DNA of 64,000 nt. It comes from Melioribacteraceae bacterium (GTDB taxonomy: Bacteria > Bacteroidota > Ignavibacteria > Ignavibacteriales > Melioribacteraceae). The stretch covers positions 992,001-1,056,000 of the forward strand of contig DAOSDY010000001.1 in the NCBI GenBank assembly GCA_035362835.1, written 5' to 3'. Under the pieces are notes generated by a model, which saw nothing but the letters and a program-made list of their open reading frames with translations, was not told the DNA's origin and did no database searches. Shown here piece by piece: positions 51,503 through 61,710 of this stretch; within the stretch, counting starts at the first letter, position 1, and each line of letters begins with the position of its first letter. The position numbers were made by a program, and so were the translations under genes.

Positions 51503-52906
51503 ATGGTGACCGACATGCCTTTCACTCGACGCGAAATTTTAAAAACTCTGGGAATCACAACGGGAGGATTGTTACTTTCAAATTTCAGGATGGGAGAGAA
51601 CACAAGAATTCCTCTTTCCGGATATGACGACAATCCGTTTTTTCAGAAACCCGCCAAACCGGTAAGAGCAATAACATGCGGAGCCGGCGCAAGAGGAAAT
51701 GTTTACGGTAATTATGCCGTTGAATTTCCTGATGAACTCGACATTGTCGGCGTTGCTGAACCGATACCGGTCCGAAACGAGCGCTATACAAAAAAACATA
51801 ACATAAGTGATGAAAACAGGTTTGTTACGTGGGAACATGTTTTTGAAAAGCCGAAATTTGCTGATGCGGTAATTATAAGCACGCCGGATAATCTTCACTA
51901 CGGACCTTGTATGGCGGCGCTCGAAATGGGCTACGATGTTCTACTCGAAAAACCGATTTCCCCTTCGGAAAAGGAGTGCCGCGATATTCTCGCTATGACT
52001 AAGAAAACAGGAAGGATTGTCGCTGTCTGCCATGTACTCCGCTACGCACCTTATTTCATAAAATTAAGAGAACTGATAAATTCCGGCGCATTGGGAGAGC
52101 TAATCAGTTTTCAGCATCTTGAACCGATAGAGCATATTCATATGTCCCACTCTTATGTCCGGGGCAACTGGCATAACAGTAAAGAAACAACACCTATAAT
52201 TCTTGCTAAAAGTTGTCACGACCTCGATATTCTCCGGTGGATGGTTGGACAACCATGTAAACAGATTGTTGCTATGGGTGATCTTAAATGGTTTAAAAAA
52301 GAAAATGCTCCAGAGGGAAGTACCGATAGATGCATGAACGGCTGTAAGGTTGAAAGTTCGTGCCCTTATTCCGCTCTTAAAATTTACTATCGCGAAAGAG
52401 GGTGGACATATGTATTCGATTTGCCGGACGATAAGGAGAAACATGGAGACGCAATCCTCGAATATCTGCGGACAACAAATTACGGACGCTGTGTTTATAG
52501 AATGGATAACGACCAGGATGATCATTATATAAGTTCAATGAAGTTTGAGAATGGAGTGACGGCTAACTTTTCGATGGAAGCATTTACACCTTACGGAGGA
52601 AGAAGAACTCACATAATGGGAAGCATGGGTCATATCTACGGCGATATGAATTCGTTTACTATCAGCGACTTCAGAACGAAAGAGGCAAAAACTTACGACG
52701 CAAAAACTATTGAAATAGAAAATTATAAACATAGCGGACACGGCGGAGGCGACTGGCGTCTTGTGCGGGACTGGATTCAGGCAATAACACAGAATAATCC
52801 GGAGCTGCTTTCATCCTCCATCGACGTTTCAATCGAAAGTCATATTATGGGATTTGCGGCAGAGACAAGTAAAAAAACACTTCGGGTTGAAAAGGTGGTT
52901 GTATAG
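51503..52906 (+). CDS. Gfo/Idh/MocA-family oxidoreductase with a Tat-like signal
   Basis: The protein of 467 residues (463 from a later ATG at 51515) begins FTRREILKTLGITTGGLLLSN, a twin-arginine-like signal seen in exported Gfo/Idh/MocA proteins of Bacteroidota. The NAD-binding region has AITCGAGARGNVYGN and ISTPDNLHY, followed by the EKPIS motif (LLEKPISPS) that contains the catalytic lysine. A cluster of cysteines (CMNGCKVESSCPYSA) may bind metal. It is likely a periplasmic sugar dehydrogenase or glycosidase-like enzyme, substrate unknown. The frame is also open from a TTG at 51473, which lacks a ribosome-binding site. Confidence 0.88.
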   Translation: MVTDMPFTRREILKTLGITTGGLLLSNFRMGENTRIPLSGYDDNPFFQKPAKPVRAITCGAGARGNVYGNYAVEFPDELDIVGVAEPIPVRNERYTKKHNISDENRFVTWEHVFEKPKFADAVIISTPDNLHYGPCMAALEMGYDVLLEKPISPSEKECRDILAMTKKTGRIVAVCHVLRYAPYFIKLRELINSGALGELISFQHLEPIEHIHMSHSYVRGNWHNSKETTPIILAKSCHDLDILRWMVGQPCKQIVAMGDLKWFKKENAPEGSTDRCMNGCKVESSCPYSALKIYYRERGWTYVFDLPDDKEKHGDAILEYLRTTNYGRCVYRMDNDQDDHYISSMKFENGVTANFSMEAFTPYGGRRTHIMGSMGHIYGDMNSFTISDFRTKEAKTYDAKTIEIENYKHSGHGGGDWRLVRDWIQAITQNNPELLSSSIDVSIESHIMGFAAETSKKTLRVEKVVV

Positions 52907-52946
52907 TTACCGGTTTTTGACGGCTTGCATGTTTAGTTATAAAAAA

Positions 52947-52974
52947 GGTCACACTTAAAAAAAATAGTGTGACC
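52947..52974 (-). terminator. Rho-independent terminator after the S9 peptidase gene
   Basis: GGTCACACT pairs with AGTGTGACC around a 10-base A-rich loop, followed by six T on the minus strand. On the plus strand it may also end the oxidoreductase transcript. Confidence 0.85.
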
Positions 52975-53003
52975 TAATAATTAATTTACTTCAACAATAA
53001 TCT

Positions 53004-55493
53004 CTATCTCGGTTTCTTACTTCCTGTTTGTTCAATTTCGTTGTTGATCTCTTTTACATCAACACTTGATGAATAATCGCCGATCAGATGTTTCGAAAAA
53101 TAATCGCCCATAAGCCAGAAGAAATATTCTGTCATATCACCGAATCCATGGCGTTGACCCGGCATTATCATAAAGTCGAATCTCTTATTAGCTTTAATTA
53201 ATGCGTTGGCCATTCTTATCGTGTTTCCGGGATGAACATTATTGTCTATGTCGCCTGTTACGAGAAGCAATTTACCCTTCAGGTTCTTTGCAAGTTCGGA
53301 ATTTTTATCGATATCATATTCAAATTTAATTTCCCCCTTCTTGTCCTTGACCTCTTTAACACCGTCGTGCTTTTCGCTCCACCATCTATTATAAATGTTG
53401 TTTTCGTGATTGCCGGCTGATGAAACCGCCACTTTGAAGAAGTCGGGATAAACAAGCATGGCCGCGGTGGACATGAATCCTCCTCCCGAATGCCCGTGAA
53501 TTCCTACGCGTGATATATCGATAAACTTAAATTTTGACGCCAGTTGTTCTGCGCCGTACTTTTTATCGGCCAGACCGTAATCTCTCAGGTTCCCGTATCC
53601 GTAATTATGATACCACTTGGAACGGGACGGATGCCCGCCTCTGTTGCCGAGTGTTACAACTATAAAACCAAATTGAGCAAGTCGGTCGGTTCTATCCAAT
53701 CCTTTGCTGAAACTTTTGTTTACAGCTTCGGTTTGAGGGCCGGGGTAAACATATTGAATTAACGGATAGGATTTGGTTGAGTCGAAATCGAACGGTTTGT
53801 ACATAACACCGTAAATATCAGTAATTCCGTCGGCCGCTTTTACAACAAACGGTTCAGGAAATTTATAACCGGCAGCAAATAATTGAGAAAGGTCGGCTGT
53901 TTCCAGATCCATAATTTTCTTACCGGTGTTGTCGTACAGGGCTGAGGCCGGTACCGTATTCACACGGGAGTAATTATTGATAAAATATTTTTGTGAATCA
54001 TTCATGTTTACATTATGATTGAAGTTGCCGGGATTAAGAAGCTTGAATCCTGTGCCGTCGAAATTGACCCTGTAAAGATGAGTATAATAAGGATCCTCGT
54101 TCGGATCAACCATATTCGCGATGAAGTAGAAAACCCGGTTCTTCTCGTCGATTTTTACAATATCCTCGCAATGAAAATTTCCGCTTGTAATCTGTTTTTT
54201 CAGATTTCCGTTCTTGTCATATAGATAAAAGTGAGCCCATCCGTCTCTCTCGCTCCAGTGAATGAGCTCTTCTCCGTTATTCACCAATCCGAGTCTTCTC
54301 GACTCAACATAAGTATTCATCTCTTCGGAGATTAAAGTTTTAGATTCACCAGTGTTGACGTCGGCAACGCAAACATCGAGACGGTGCAAATCCCTGCTGA
54401 TTCTTTCGAAGTAAAGTTTGTCGCTTGTCTTAGAGAGCCACATTGTTGAACGGTAATCGTCGTCTCTAGTATTCTCCGGCCGTGGGGCAGTAAGAATTGA
54501 GAGATTCTGGTCTTTAAATTTTTCGGATTGGATCTTTGTCTGTTTATAAGTCGTATCGGAAAGATTAATAACAATCAGTTCTTCAACCGGGGCTTCAGCT
54601 TCGCCCGGCATGTGATACTTGTAGGTCTCGAGTGTAGGTCTCGGTTCCGACAGAACATTAATAACCCAGAGATCCTTAACCTTGCGGGAGTCGGTTCTAT
54701 CTACAGCGATATATTTTGAATCCTGCGACCATATTACCGCTGCACCTTTCCGTTTATCCTTATTTTTTTCCTTATCAACATTATTCTCGGGTCCGCCCGC
54801 CATTTCTCCGTACGAATAATATTCAACACCGTCGCTGGTTATCCTGTGCTCTACAATAGTGGAATCGTCCTCTTTCTTTTTAGCTTTTTCAAAATTTTCC
54901 TTATCCATCCAGAAGAGATTAAAGTTTTTTGAGAAGATTATTTTCTCGCCGTCGGGCGATATGCTGGCCCAGCGCGGAATCTCCTTCTTCTTCTGATAAT
55001 CCTCAATCAGTTTCAACTCCTGAGTATTAATGTTGAATTCGAATCCGAAAATTTTCTTTTCCTTCTTATCCTTTGAAGTTTTAGTTGAGTTCTCTTCGTC
55101 CTGCGAGCTGTTAACTTCGAACTCAAACGCGGTTTCGTCCATGTTGAATCTGATTTTGGTTATCGGGAGATGTTTTTCGTCATAAGGATCTTTTGTAAGG
55201 AGAGTTAATTTCCGCGCCATCTGAACATTATCGAATAGCAATTTTTTTGTCCCCTTTGCAGGATCGACGATGTAATAATTCTTAATTGTAGGTGTTTCGA
55301 AACTGTACCAGAACTTGTCGCTCGTTTTCAGCCAGTGCGGGTCAACAGAAGTACTGAAAACCATCTTATCGACTTTCTTGGGTGCGAATTTCGCGGCAAG
55401 GTCATAGTTGGCTTTAGTAACCGGCTGATTCTGTGCGCTAACTGTTAACGCGGTTACTAATAACAGGAAACAAATTGTTGTCAGCTTCCTCAT
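53004..55493 (-). CDS. S9-family (dipeptidyl-peptidase IV-like) peptidase
   Basis: This 829-residue protein has a signal peptide (1-20), a long beta-propeller region (about 60-560) and a C-terminal prolyl oligopeptidase domain with the serine in GIHGHSGGGFMS, the aspartate in GDIDNNVHP and the histidine in GQRHGFGD. It is a periplasmic or secreted serine peptidase, probably cleaving dipeptides or X-Pro bonds. An acidic/lysine-rich insert (near NVDKEKNKDKRKG) lies in the propeller. GGGGATAATAA precedes the ATG. Confidence 0.92.
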   Translation of the reverse strand: MRKLTTICFLLLVTALTVSAQNQPVTKANYDLAAKFAPKKVDKMVFSTSVDPHWLKTSDKFWYSFETPTIKNYYIVDPAKGTKKLLFDNVQMARKLTLLTKDPYDEKHLPITKIRFNMDETAFEFEVNSSQDEENSTKTSKDKKEKKIFGFEFNINTQELKLIEDYQKKKEIPRWASISPDGEKIIFSKNFNLFWMDKENFEKAKKKEDDSTIVEHRITSDGVEYYSYGEMAGGPENNVDKEKNKDKRKGAAVIWSQDSKYIAVDRTDSRKVKDLWVINVLSEPRPTLETYKYHMPGEAEAPVEELIVINLSDTTYKQTKIQSEKFKDQNLSILTAPRPENTRDDDYRSTMWLSKTSDKLYFERISRDLHRLDVCVADVNTGESKTLISEEMNTYVESRRLGLVNNGEELIHWSERDGWAHFYLYDKNGNLKKQITSGNFHCEDIVKIDEKNRVFYFIANMVDPNEDPYYTHLYRVNFDGTGFKLLNPGNFNHNVNMNDSQKYFINNYSRVNTVPASALYDNTGKKIMDLETADLSQLFAAGYKFPEPFVVKAADGITDIYGVMYKPFDFDSTKSYPLIQYVYPGPQTEAVNKSFSKGLDRTDRLAQFGFIVVTLGNRGGHPSRSKWYHNYGYGNLRDYGLADKKYGAEQLASKFKFIDISRVGIHGHSGGGFMSTAAMLVYPDFFKVAVSSAGNHENNIYNRWWSEKHDGVKEVKDKKGEIKFEYDIDKNSELAKNLKGKLLLVTGDIDNNVHPGNTIRMANALIKANKRFDFMIMPGQRHGFGDMTEYFFWLMGDYFSKHLIGDYSSSVDVKEINNEIEQTGSKKPR

Positions 55494-55647
55494 TTATTAT
55501 CCCCTATTTTATTGATTGAAAGAACAACTAAAAATACAATGATTCCACTATATATTCCCGACCGGGAAGATATTTCCTTTTTCAAGGCGGGGGCGGTTAA
55601 GGAGATTTGTATTATAAATACGCAATTAATATTCGGTTATTCCGGAT

Positions 55648-58059
55648 CTATTTTAATCCCAGCTCTGCCAGTTTTTTCCGGGCATTTTCGTTATCCGGAT
55701 TAATTTCTAATGATCGTTTATAATTATCAATTGCTTCTTCATTACGGCTGCACTTCAAATAAGCTTCTCCGAGACTGTCGTAAACATTGAACGAATCGGG
55801 ATATTCCCGTGTATTGAGAAGAAAAATTTCAAGCGCTTCTTCGAATTTCCCGGCATTTAAATACTTGTATCCGAGATTATTCAGAGCCTGTTCAGAGAAG
55901 ATTGTCTCTTTGATATCTCCGGCTTTAAGTTCTTCATATTTTTGAATCCCCTTCCTGAGATTGCCTTCGTTAATAATCCTTTCAATAACCGAAGCCGCAA
56001 GTTCACCTCTCTTAAAACTATTCCCGGTTTCAAGCTTAAAACCTGTTACTTTTACGCCCGATTCCTTTTCAAAGAATATCTTGTTGCGGCCGGATTCATC
56101 AATCCATTCACCTTCTTTGCCTAGCGGTTTCAGATTAATAGTTGCTTTATTGACAGGGTCATAAATTGCGAGTCCTCCCCCGGAGACCATTACAGTAAGA
56201 TCTGCATTAATTGCCGGGAAAAAATATTTTCCCAGATAGGGAACATACTCCGCCGGGAGGTTCTCATATCTATTTTCATCAGGTGTTCTCTTAGCAAGTG
56301 AAAATGTCTGATATAAAAGCATTTCATTTGTTTTCCCCAGCTGATCAGAATTAAAACTGATTGATATATGCGGTGCTATTTTACATTGCCACTTTTCATT
56401 TTCAGCCGGAGGATTGAATGGAAGAACTGCCTGCCCGGGAATTTCAACCGAAAGGTTTCCTTCCTTCAAGAGAACCGTAAACGTTCTTGCCGATTCCAGA
56501 TTGGTGTACTTTCCTAAAAATGGAGTAAAGTCATTTTTTACTATTCCTGATGTGTTGTCGTCGCCAATAAGTTTGTATTCGAGAATTTCAATTGATTTAC
56601 CATTAAAAGCTATCGAGGTGACTCTTGTTATTTCCGATATCCTCAGGTGTCCCGAATCCACATAATCGATCTCGCGTGCCGTAGCATCAACCGGAATCCA
56701 GCCGGCATGCCCCATAAAAATCTCATTCCACGCATGCTGGCCGAAACCCCCTCCCCGGTTCGGAACATACATTGCGCCGAACACAACCCGCGCGGGAATT
56801 CCAACAGCCCGGCAAAAAGCCGCCAGAAGCATCGAATGAGCGCCGCACTCGCCCGCTCTTATGTCATAAGTACGTCTTGCGGTTCCCCCTCCGGGTATCG
56901 CATAGCTGATGTTTTCCGCAACCCATCTGCTTAATCTTAAGGCAGCTTCCCAGCTGTCGCGCGAGCCGGCGGCGATCTCTCGCGCTTTCTGAATGAGAAC
57001 CGGGTCATCTGATTCAATAAATGAGTCGGGAACCAGATATTTAATCAAGTCCTGCTTAGTATTAAAATCATTCGGGAAAGGAGGGGCGTTCTTTCCGTCA
57101 TACTTTTTGTGCTCAATTTCAAAAACACCTTCTATTGTATTCCCGGTTACAGATCCATCGAATTTCTGCCCGGGCAGATTCAGAGATTCAGGAGTGATCT
57201 GGACGCCGGTCGGTTCAATTCTCGCCTTTATTTTCATCCGGGTAATCGATTGAAAATCGGCTATCGACACGTTTGATCTGGTAAAGAAGTTTTCGTCCAT
57301 ATTAGAAACTTTTATTTTATCTACTACCGACCGGTCAGCGAGATAGACTCTCCGGTTCTGAACTTCAAACTTTACAAAGTAATCGTAGCCGGGATCGAGC
57401 CAGAACCTGGTTTTAACATTAGTTTTATTGTTAGTCTGTTCAAGGAGAATTGAATTGTATGTTTTTCCGGAAACTTCAACTCTCTCTTCCCCCAGCTTTT
57501 TGAATGTTATACTTTGTATTTCTCCTTCAACCATTTCAAACATTTCATACGTTGCTTCCGTTTTTTTGTTTTCAGTAAAATCTTTTTTAACAAGTATGAA
57601 CATCTCGTCATTCCCCGTAATCGTCCCGGGATTCAACTTTACTTTTTTATTCTGATTATAAATTGAAGAAAAATAGAAAACGGTGTCCTTCTTTATCGTA
57701 AACTCGATGGTATACTTGGCAGTACCCTGATCAATGAGTGTTTTTACTTCTCTATACCTCCTGGTATCCGGGTCAATAAGTGCGGTTATCTTCAGCTCCT
57801 GATTGAATTGACTTCCGAGAAGTGAAAGCATCGTAAAGATATTAATGTCGCCCCGGATCAGATCCGTGCCGTCAATAACGACCGGTTTTTCGGTTGTTTC
57901 AAAATATCCGCAAACAACGCCGTTAATTTCAATTGCATAGTAGATTTTTTCCCTGATTGTAGAATCCGCCGTCTGATAAAATACTTTTGCGTCAATCTGA
58001 AGTGCACAAGCAACTAATAAGAATGCGAGCCAAATAGTTCTTCTATTTTCCACTTTCAT
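55648..58059 (-). CDS. Exported transglutaminase-like protein with TPR repeats
   Basis: This 803-residue protein has a signal peptide (about 1-24), a large N-terminal beta-rich region, and a transglutaminase-like core with the cysteine in RAGECGAHSMLLAAFCRAVG, the histidine in FGQHAWNE and the aspartate in GWIPVDAT. The C-terminus has two to three TPR units (LNNLGYKYLNAGKFEEALEI, YDSLGEAYLKCSRNEEAIDN). The core may cleave or modify peptides or cell-wall components. It stands alone in its transcript. Confidence 0.85.
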   Translation of the reverse strand: MKVENRRTIWLAFLLVACALQIDAKVFYQTADSTIREKIYYAIEINGVVCGYFETTEKPVVIDGTDLIRGDINIFTMLSLLGSQFNQELKITALIDPDTRRYREVKTLIDQGTAKYTIEFTIKKDTVFYFSSIYNQNKKVKLNPGTITGNDEMFILVKKDFTENKKTEATYEMFEMVEGEIQSITFKKLGEERVEVSGKTYNSILLEQTNNKTNVKTRFWLDPGYDYFVKFEVQNRRVYLADRSVVDKIKVSNMDENFFTRSNVSIADFQSITRMKIKARIEPTGVQITPESLNLPGQKFDGSVTGNTIEGVFEIEHKKYDGKNAPPFPNDFNTKQDLIKYLVPDSFIESDDPVLIQKAREIAAGSRDSWEAALRLSRWVAENISYAIPGGGTARRTYDIRAGECGAHSMLLAAFCRAVGIPARVVFGAMYVPNRGGGFGQHAWNEIFMGHAGWIPVDATAREIDYVDSGHLRISEITRVTSIAFNGKSIEILEYKLIGDDNTSGIVKNDFTPFLGKYTNLESARTFTVLLKEGNLSVEIPGQAVLPFNPPAENEKWQCKIAPHISISFNSDQLGKTNEMLLYQTFSLAKRTPDENRYENLPAEYVPYLGKYFFPAINADLTVMVSGGGLAIYDPVNKATINLKPLGKEGEWIDESGRNKIFFEKESGVKVTGFKLETGNSFKRGELAASVIERIINEGNLRKGIQKYEELKAGDIKETIFSEQALNNLGYKYLNAGKFEEALEIFLLNTREYPDSFNVYDSLGEAYLKCSRNEEAIDNYKRSLEINPDNENARKKLAELGLK

Positions 58060-58118
58060 TATGGTACCCCCTGTATACTTAATTCCTGATTTTATTAAAT
58101 CCGTAATTGTTTCCGGTA

Positions 58119-58586
58119 TCAGTTTTTATTATCAGAATTAGCATTGTGCGCCTGGGAAAAGAGTTCTCTTCCGGGATCGAACTTTCCCGAATAGATCATT
58201 TTATATAATCCGAGTGAGATGAGTCCGGCTATTATGGTTGCAATAATATCCCGCCAGTCGCAAGTGTTTCTGCCCGGCAATATATACTGCACCAGTTCAT
58301 AAATAATTAATCCGATTGTGATAAATAATACGAACCACTTTCCTTTTGTTCTTTTTTCATCCGGAAGATTAATTATTGCCAGATCAAAAAATATTATTGC
58401 GATTGTTCCTGTAAAATTTCCAATAGTATCGGCAATCCAGAAATCGAAGATGCCGTTTGAGTAGATATACGGCCGGTAGACCTTTCTCCCAATTTCCGTA
58501 ATAATAAAAGCGAGAAGGAATATTATGAAGAGAAGAACTCTTTTCGAGTCAAACCTTAAAAGTCTTTCGAGAGTCAGCTTTTCCAT
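58119..58586 (-). CDS. VanZ-like small membrane protein
   Basis: The 155-residue protein has four predicted helices and the pattern DTIGNFTGTIAIIFF...YELVQYILPGR...WRDIIATIIAGLISLG, which resembles the VanZ fold (E-x-x-Q near a helix, then R...D-x-x-A-x-x-x-G). The function of VanZ-like proteins is mostly unknown. It closes a four-gene minus-strand run. Confidence 0.5.
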   Translation of the reverse strand: MEKLTLERLLRFDSKRVLLFIIFLLAFIITEIGRKVYRPYIYSNGIFDFWIADTIGNFTGTIAIIFFDLAIINLPDEKRTKGKWFVLFITIGLIIYELVQYILPGRNTCDWRDIIATIIAGLISLGLYKMIYSGKFDPGRELFSQAHNANSDNKN

Positions 58587-58595
58587 ATATCTCTC

Positions 58596-58859
58596 TTAGA
58601 AAATTTTTGTCAGCAAGCCAATAACTGCAAGAGTTGAGGCTGATACCATACAGACAACAAAAATGTAATATAAACTACCAGGATTTCCACTCTCTTCCTC
58701 GGTCATTTTTTTATATTGACTTACATACCGGGGAAGGAATAATCGGATTAAGAGCCAGTTTATTTTCACACCGCGCTCCTGAAGAAAAGAAACCATAGCT
58801 ATCGAACAACCGATGCCAGTGAAGAGGCATATTATTGCCGCGACCATAAAACCGTTCAT
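58596..58859 (-). CDS. Small membrane protein of unknown function
   Basis: This 87-residue protein has an N-terminal and a C-terminal membrane helix with a cytoplasmic-looking basic loop between them (LIRLFLPRYVSQYKKMTEEE). No family is recognised. The GGAG ribosome-binding site and close position (8 bases) after the winged-helix gene suggest a real gene in the same operon. Confidence 0.6.
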   Translation of the reverse strand: MNGFMVAAIICLFTGIGCSIAMVSFLQERGVKINWLLIRLFLPRYVSQYKKMTEEESGNPGSLYYIFVVCMVSASTLAVIGLLTKIF

Positions 58860-58867
58860 AATTTTTT

Positions 58868-59473
58868 TTACTCCTTAATTTCAATCACTCCGTGTTCCGT
58901 TAACAAATGAACTATATCTATTATTTCGGATTTATGTTCATCAGACACATCTGCTTTCTTCATTATTTCCGGGATTGAAAGAAATTCTGCATTGGGAAAA
59001 GGAAGGTTGAATAAGAACCTGCCCTGAGGAATTGTAAGACTCACTTTTTTTTCAATCGTCTCTCTCCCCTGACCGATCCATACGGATACGCTGCTGAAAA
59101 ATAGTTTGCTTCTCGCGGTGGTGAACCTGACATTAGCGTTTTTCTTTTCGCGTATTAATAATTCCGGAATATCTCCTGATGTATTCAGGTCAACTAATTC
59201 TTTTACATTAAGAGATAGTTCAATCCCGTCCAAGCTGAACGAATACCTGAAGTAGGGCCGCTTGCTTTCGTATACTTCGCGCTTATCCAGCAGTCCTGTT
59301 TCGTGAAGAGCATCAAAGAATTCCTGGACCGTTTTAATATGCATTCCCATTCTGGAGGCAGCTTCGCTGGCGGAGATATCTTTATATAAGTAGAGAAGCC
59401 GCAAGAGATCTTTGGAATATTCTTTTGAGATTGCAGACCCGAACAATTTTATTTTTTCAAAATCTTTAATCAT
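58868..59473 (-). CDS. Winged-helix protein with two HTH-like ends
   Basis: This 201-residue protein has an ArsR-like winged helix at the N-terminus (EYSKDLLRLLYLYKDISASEAASRMGMHIKTVQEFFDAL, then DKREVYESKRPYFRYSF) and a second helix-turn-helix-like segment at the C-terminus (DEHKSEIIDIVHLLTEHGVIE). It is probably a DNA-binding regulator of the neighbouring membrane genes. The start overlaps the stop of the upstream gene by four bases. Confidence 0.65.
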   Translation of the reverse strand: MIKDFEKIKLFGSAISKEYSKDLLRLLYLYKDISASEAASRMGMHIKTVQEFFDALHETGLLDKREVYESKRPYFRYSFSLDGIELSLNVKELVDLNTSGDIPELLIREKKNANVRFTTARSKLFFSSVSVWIGQGRETIEKKVSLTIPQGRFLFNLPFPNAEFLSIPEIMKKADVSDEHKSEIIDIVHLLTEHGVIEIKE

Positions 59474-60294
59474 GAGAAGAATCCTATTTTTACTTCATTA
59501 AGTTTATCAATTATCCTGCTCGCTTCGTCTTTTTTCATATACTCAAAAAACTCAATAAATAATATTCCGAAAGATTTACAAAGCGGGTCAAACTCAAGAT
59601 TTTTTCTGTACTCCAGATAATCTTTTTTTGAAATGTGAGCAGATACTTTGCCATCGAAATCGAATGCGACCCAGGTTTTATTCCAGTATTTAACATTGTT
59701 GTTGAACAAATAGAAATATTCCTGACCCATTCTAACCGGGACAAATAATATTCTTTCCTGTTCATAATAAGGCATGGCAACAAGGTTGCGTTTCAGAAAT
59801 TCTGCGAAGTTTTCAACTTCATCGCGGGTGAGTTCTAAATTTGCAATCGGCCGCGGACGGTCCGTATAAGTATCCGGACCTTCGTTTACATTAACCGCAG
59901 CTAATTCTAAAATTTCGCGACCTCTCCATTTCAATTTTCTGAGAAAGAGCATAACCAGCAGGATTATCAGCAGGGAAATTGTTGTAACTAAAAAGAGCTT
60001 TGACAAGGGAGTCTGGATAAGTACTTTCCTGCTGTTTTCATCAACGTGAAGTGCAAATAAATATAATGACATACTAAGCATATAGAATGCGCTGAAAGTG
60101 TATCCGGTATTTTTAGTCCTGTAAACAGCAATAAATCCGAATATTGAATAGATGAAAACGATTGCACCTAAGACTCTAATAGCTTCTTCGGGACCAAAAA
60201 CTGCTGCTACCGATCCGCTAAATAATAGAGAAAAGAAAGCGGGCAACAGACCCGTAAAATCACGATCCGGTTTTAATTTTCTTGAATAGATCAT
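59470..60294 (-). CDS. Membrane protein of unknown function
   Basis: The 274-residue protein has four to five N-terminal membrane helices (about 10-115) and a soluble C-terminal half with LELAAVNVNEGPDTYTDRPRPI and YYEQERILFVPVRMGQEYFY. No family is recognised. The ATG at 60294 follows TTGGAGTTGCT; the frame is open to 60375 but without a better start. It is first in a four-gene operon that ends at the VanZ-like gene. Confidence 0.6.
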   Translation of the reverse strand: MIYSRKLKPDRDFTGLLPAFFSLLFSGSVAAVFGPEEAIRVLGAIVFIYSIFGFIAVYRTKNTGYTFSAFYMLSMSLYLFALHVDENSRKVLIQTPLSKLFLVTTISLLIILLVMLFLRKLKWRGREILELAAVNVNEGPDTYTDRPRPIANLELTRDEVENFAEFLKRNLVAMPYYEQERILFVPVRMGQEYFYLFNNNVKYWNKTWVAFDFDGKVSAHISKKDYLEYRKNLEFDPLCKSFGILFIEFFEYMKKDEASRIIDKLNEVKIGFFS

Positions 60295-60469
60295 AGCAAC
60301 TCCAATTATGCATTTATTATATACTTCATATTTTATGAACTGTCCAATAATCGAATTTTTCACCTTTAAAGTCAAGTTATTTTTCTATCTATATATAGAT
60401 TATTACCGTGGTCTCTCTTGAGGAGCTAAAATGACCTAAAACGGGAAAAAGGCGCTGATAAAGAAGAAA

Positions 60470-61228
60470 TCACAATTCTATTTCAAAATATTGGTAAAGG
60501 AAATTAAAGAATTGCCGGTTATCGGCAATTTCGGTCCTCTTCTTTTCTCCATGCCTGGTTATTGTTAAAGAGTTATCGCTCAGAGTAATTCGTCCGGTTG
60601 GAGTAGCAATTGTACATTTCATTCTGGTTCGGAAATGAGAGTCCGGACTATCCTGCTGGAAGTCGCACATTTCCGAATAGTCCGAAAGTTTGCGCGGAAT
60701 AGTTTTAAATGTGTATTGCAGCATCCAATCATTCTCTTCAAATTTTTTCAACTCAAAAAGGTTTCCTTCTGCTGGGAATGTTTTGTACCGTCCGCTGATA
60801 TCCGCGCACTCTCCGCTTGGCATTTCAATAGGAATCCTGAATGAATCCCCGAATCCTACATCAACCAGATAATCTTTGTCGAGATGGACAAGAAGAGTCA
60901 TATGATCGAACTCCGGACCTAATTCCTGTATCTGCTTATTATATACCCGTGCCGACAGCATATCAACGTTAAAGCCGAGTTGAGTTAACAGCCAATGAAA
61001 TAGTCCGTTCAACTCATAACAGAAGCCGCCGCGCTTCGCCGGTATAATTTTGTAATAGAAACGCTTGATATCAAGAATTATTCTCGCCCTATCCGGAATA
61101 TCGAGATCCTCAAACGGAATTGAATAAAGATGCGCCAATTGAAGCTTTGAAAGAAACTCTATCGAGGGAGCTTCAATTTTTACTAATCCGATCCGCTCAA
61201 GATATTTTTCTACGGAGAGATCATTCAT
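60470..61228 (-). CDS. nat: Arylamine N-acetyltransferase
   Basis: This 252-residue protein has the NAT triad: Cys in KRGGFCYELNGLFHWLL, His in EFDHMTLLVHLDKDYLVDVG and Asp in VDVGFGDSF. These enzymes move acetyl from acetyl-CoA to arylamines or hydrazines. It starts inside the end of the DinB gene (8-base overlap), so the two are co-translated. Confidence 0.92.
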   Translation of the reverse strand: MNDLSVEKYLERIGLVKIEAPSIEFLSKLQLAHLYSIPFEDLDIPDRARIILDIKRFYYKIIPAKRGGFCYELNGLFHWLLTQLGFNVDMLSARVYNKQIQELGPEFDHMTLLVHLDKDYLVDVGFGDSFRIPIEMPSGECADISGRYKTFPAEGNLFELKKFEENDWMLQYTFKTIPRKLSDYSEMCDFQQDSPDSHFRTRMKCTIATPTGRITLSDNSLTITRHGEKKRTEIADNRQFFNFLYQYFEIEL

Positions 61229-61703
61229 AACTTGTCGCGGTATATCCGAGGTATTTTCGAATGAAAGAAATCTGTCCGACGTGGTACGCTTCGTGCTCGG
61301 CGAGAAACGCCAGCATGTTAATAATTTTTTTACCGCCGGGAAATTCGAATTGCTGACTGGAGTTCAGTTTTCTTGAATTGATTCTGCTTAAATCCTGCAC
61401 AAATATTCCGTCGATCCGATTCCATTCACTAAGAACTTTTTTGAGCTTCGGGTAAGTTTTTATTTCGTCTATTGTTTTAGCCCAATCAACATATTTTGCA
61501 AATGGATTTTTAGTCGGCTTACCGATTTGGGTAAGGATAAAACATCGTGCGTCCAGAATATGGAGTGCAATAAAGATCATCGAGTTTGTTTTTCTGTTCG
61601 GACGTTTCAGAGAATCGGCTTCTGTAACTTTAGCAAACGAGTTGATCAGCAGCTTCGCGTTGGTATTATAGATGGATATCAGGTAATCGATTCTGTTCTT
61701 CAT
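61221..61703 (-). CDS. DinB-family protein
   Basis: This 160-residue protein is an all-helical DinB/YfiT-type bundle with three probable metal-binding histidines (the IALHILD segment, and the end HEAYHVGQISFIRKYLG). These proteins often serve as thiol or metal-dependent transferases, exact role unknown. It follows a small membrane gene and overlaps the arylamine acetyltransferase gene. Confidence 0.85.
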   Translation of the reverse strand: MKNRIDYLISIYNTNAKLLINSFAKVTEADSLKRPNRKTNSMIFIALHILDARCFILTQIGKPTKNPFAKYVDWAKTIDEIKTYPKLKKVLSEWNRIDGIFVQDLSRINSRKLNSSQQFEFPGGKKIINMLAFLAEHEAYHVGQISFIRKYLGYTATSYE

Positions 61704-61710
61704 CCGGTTT

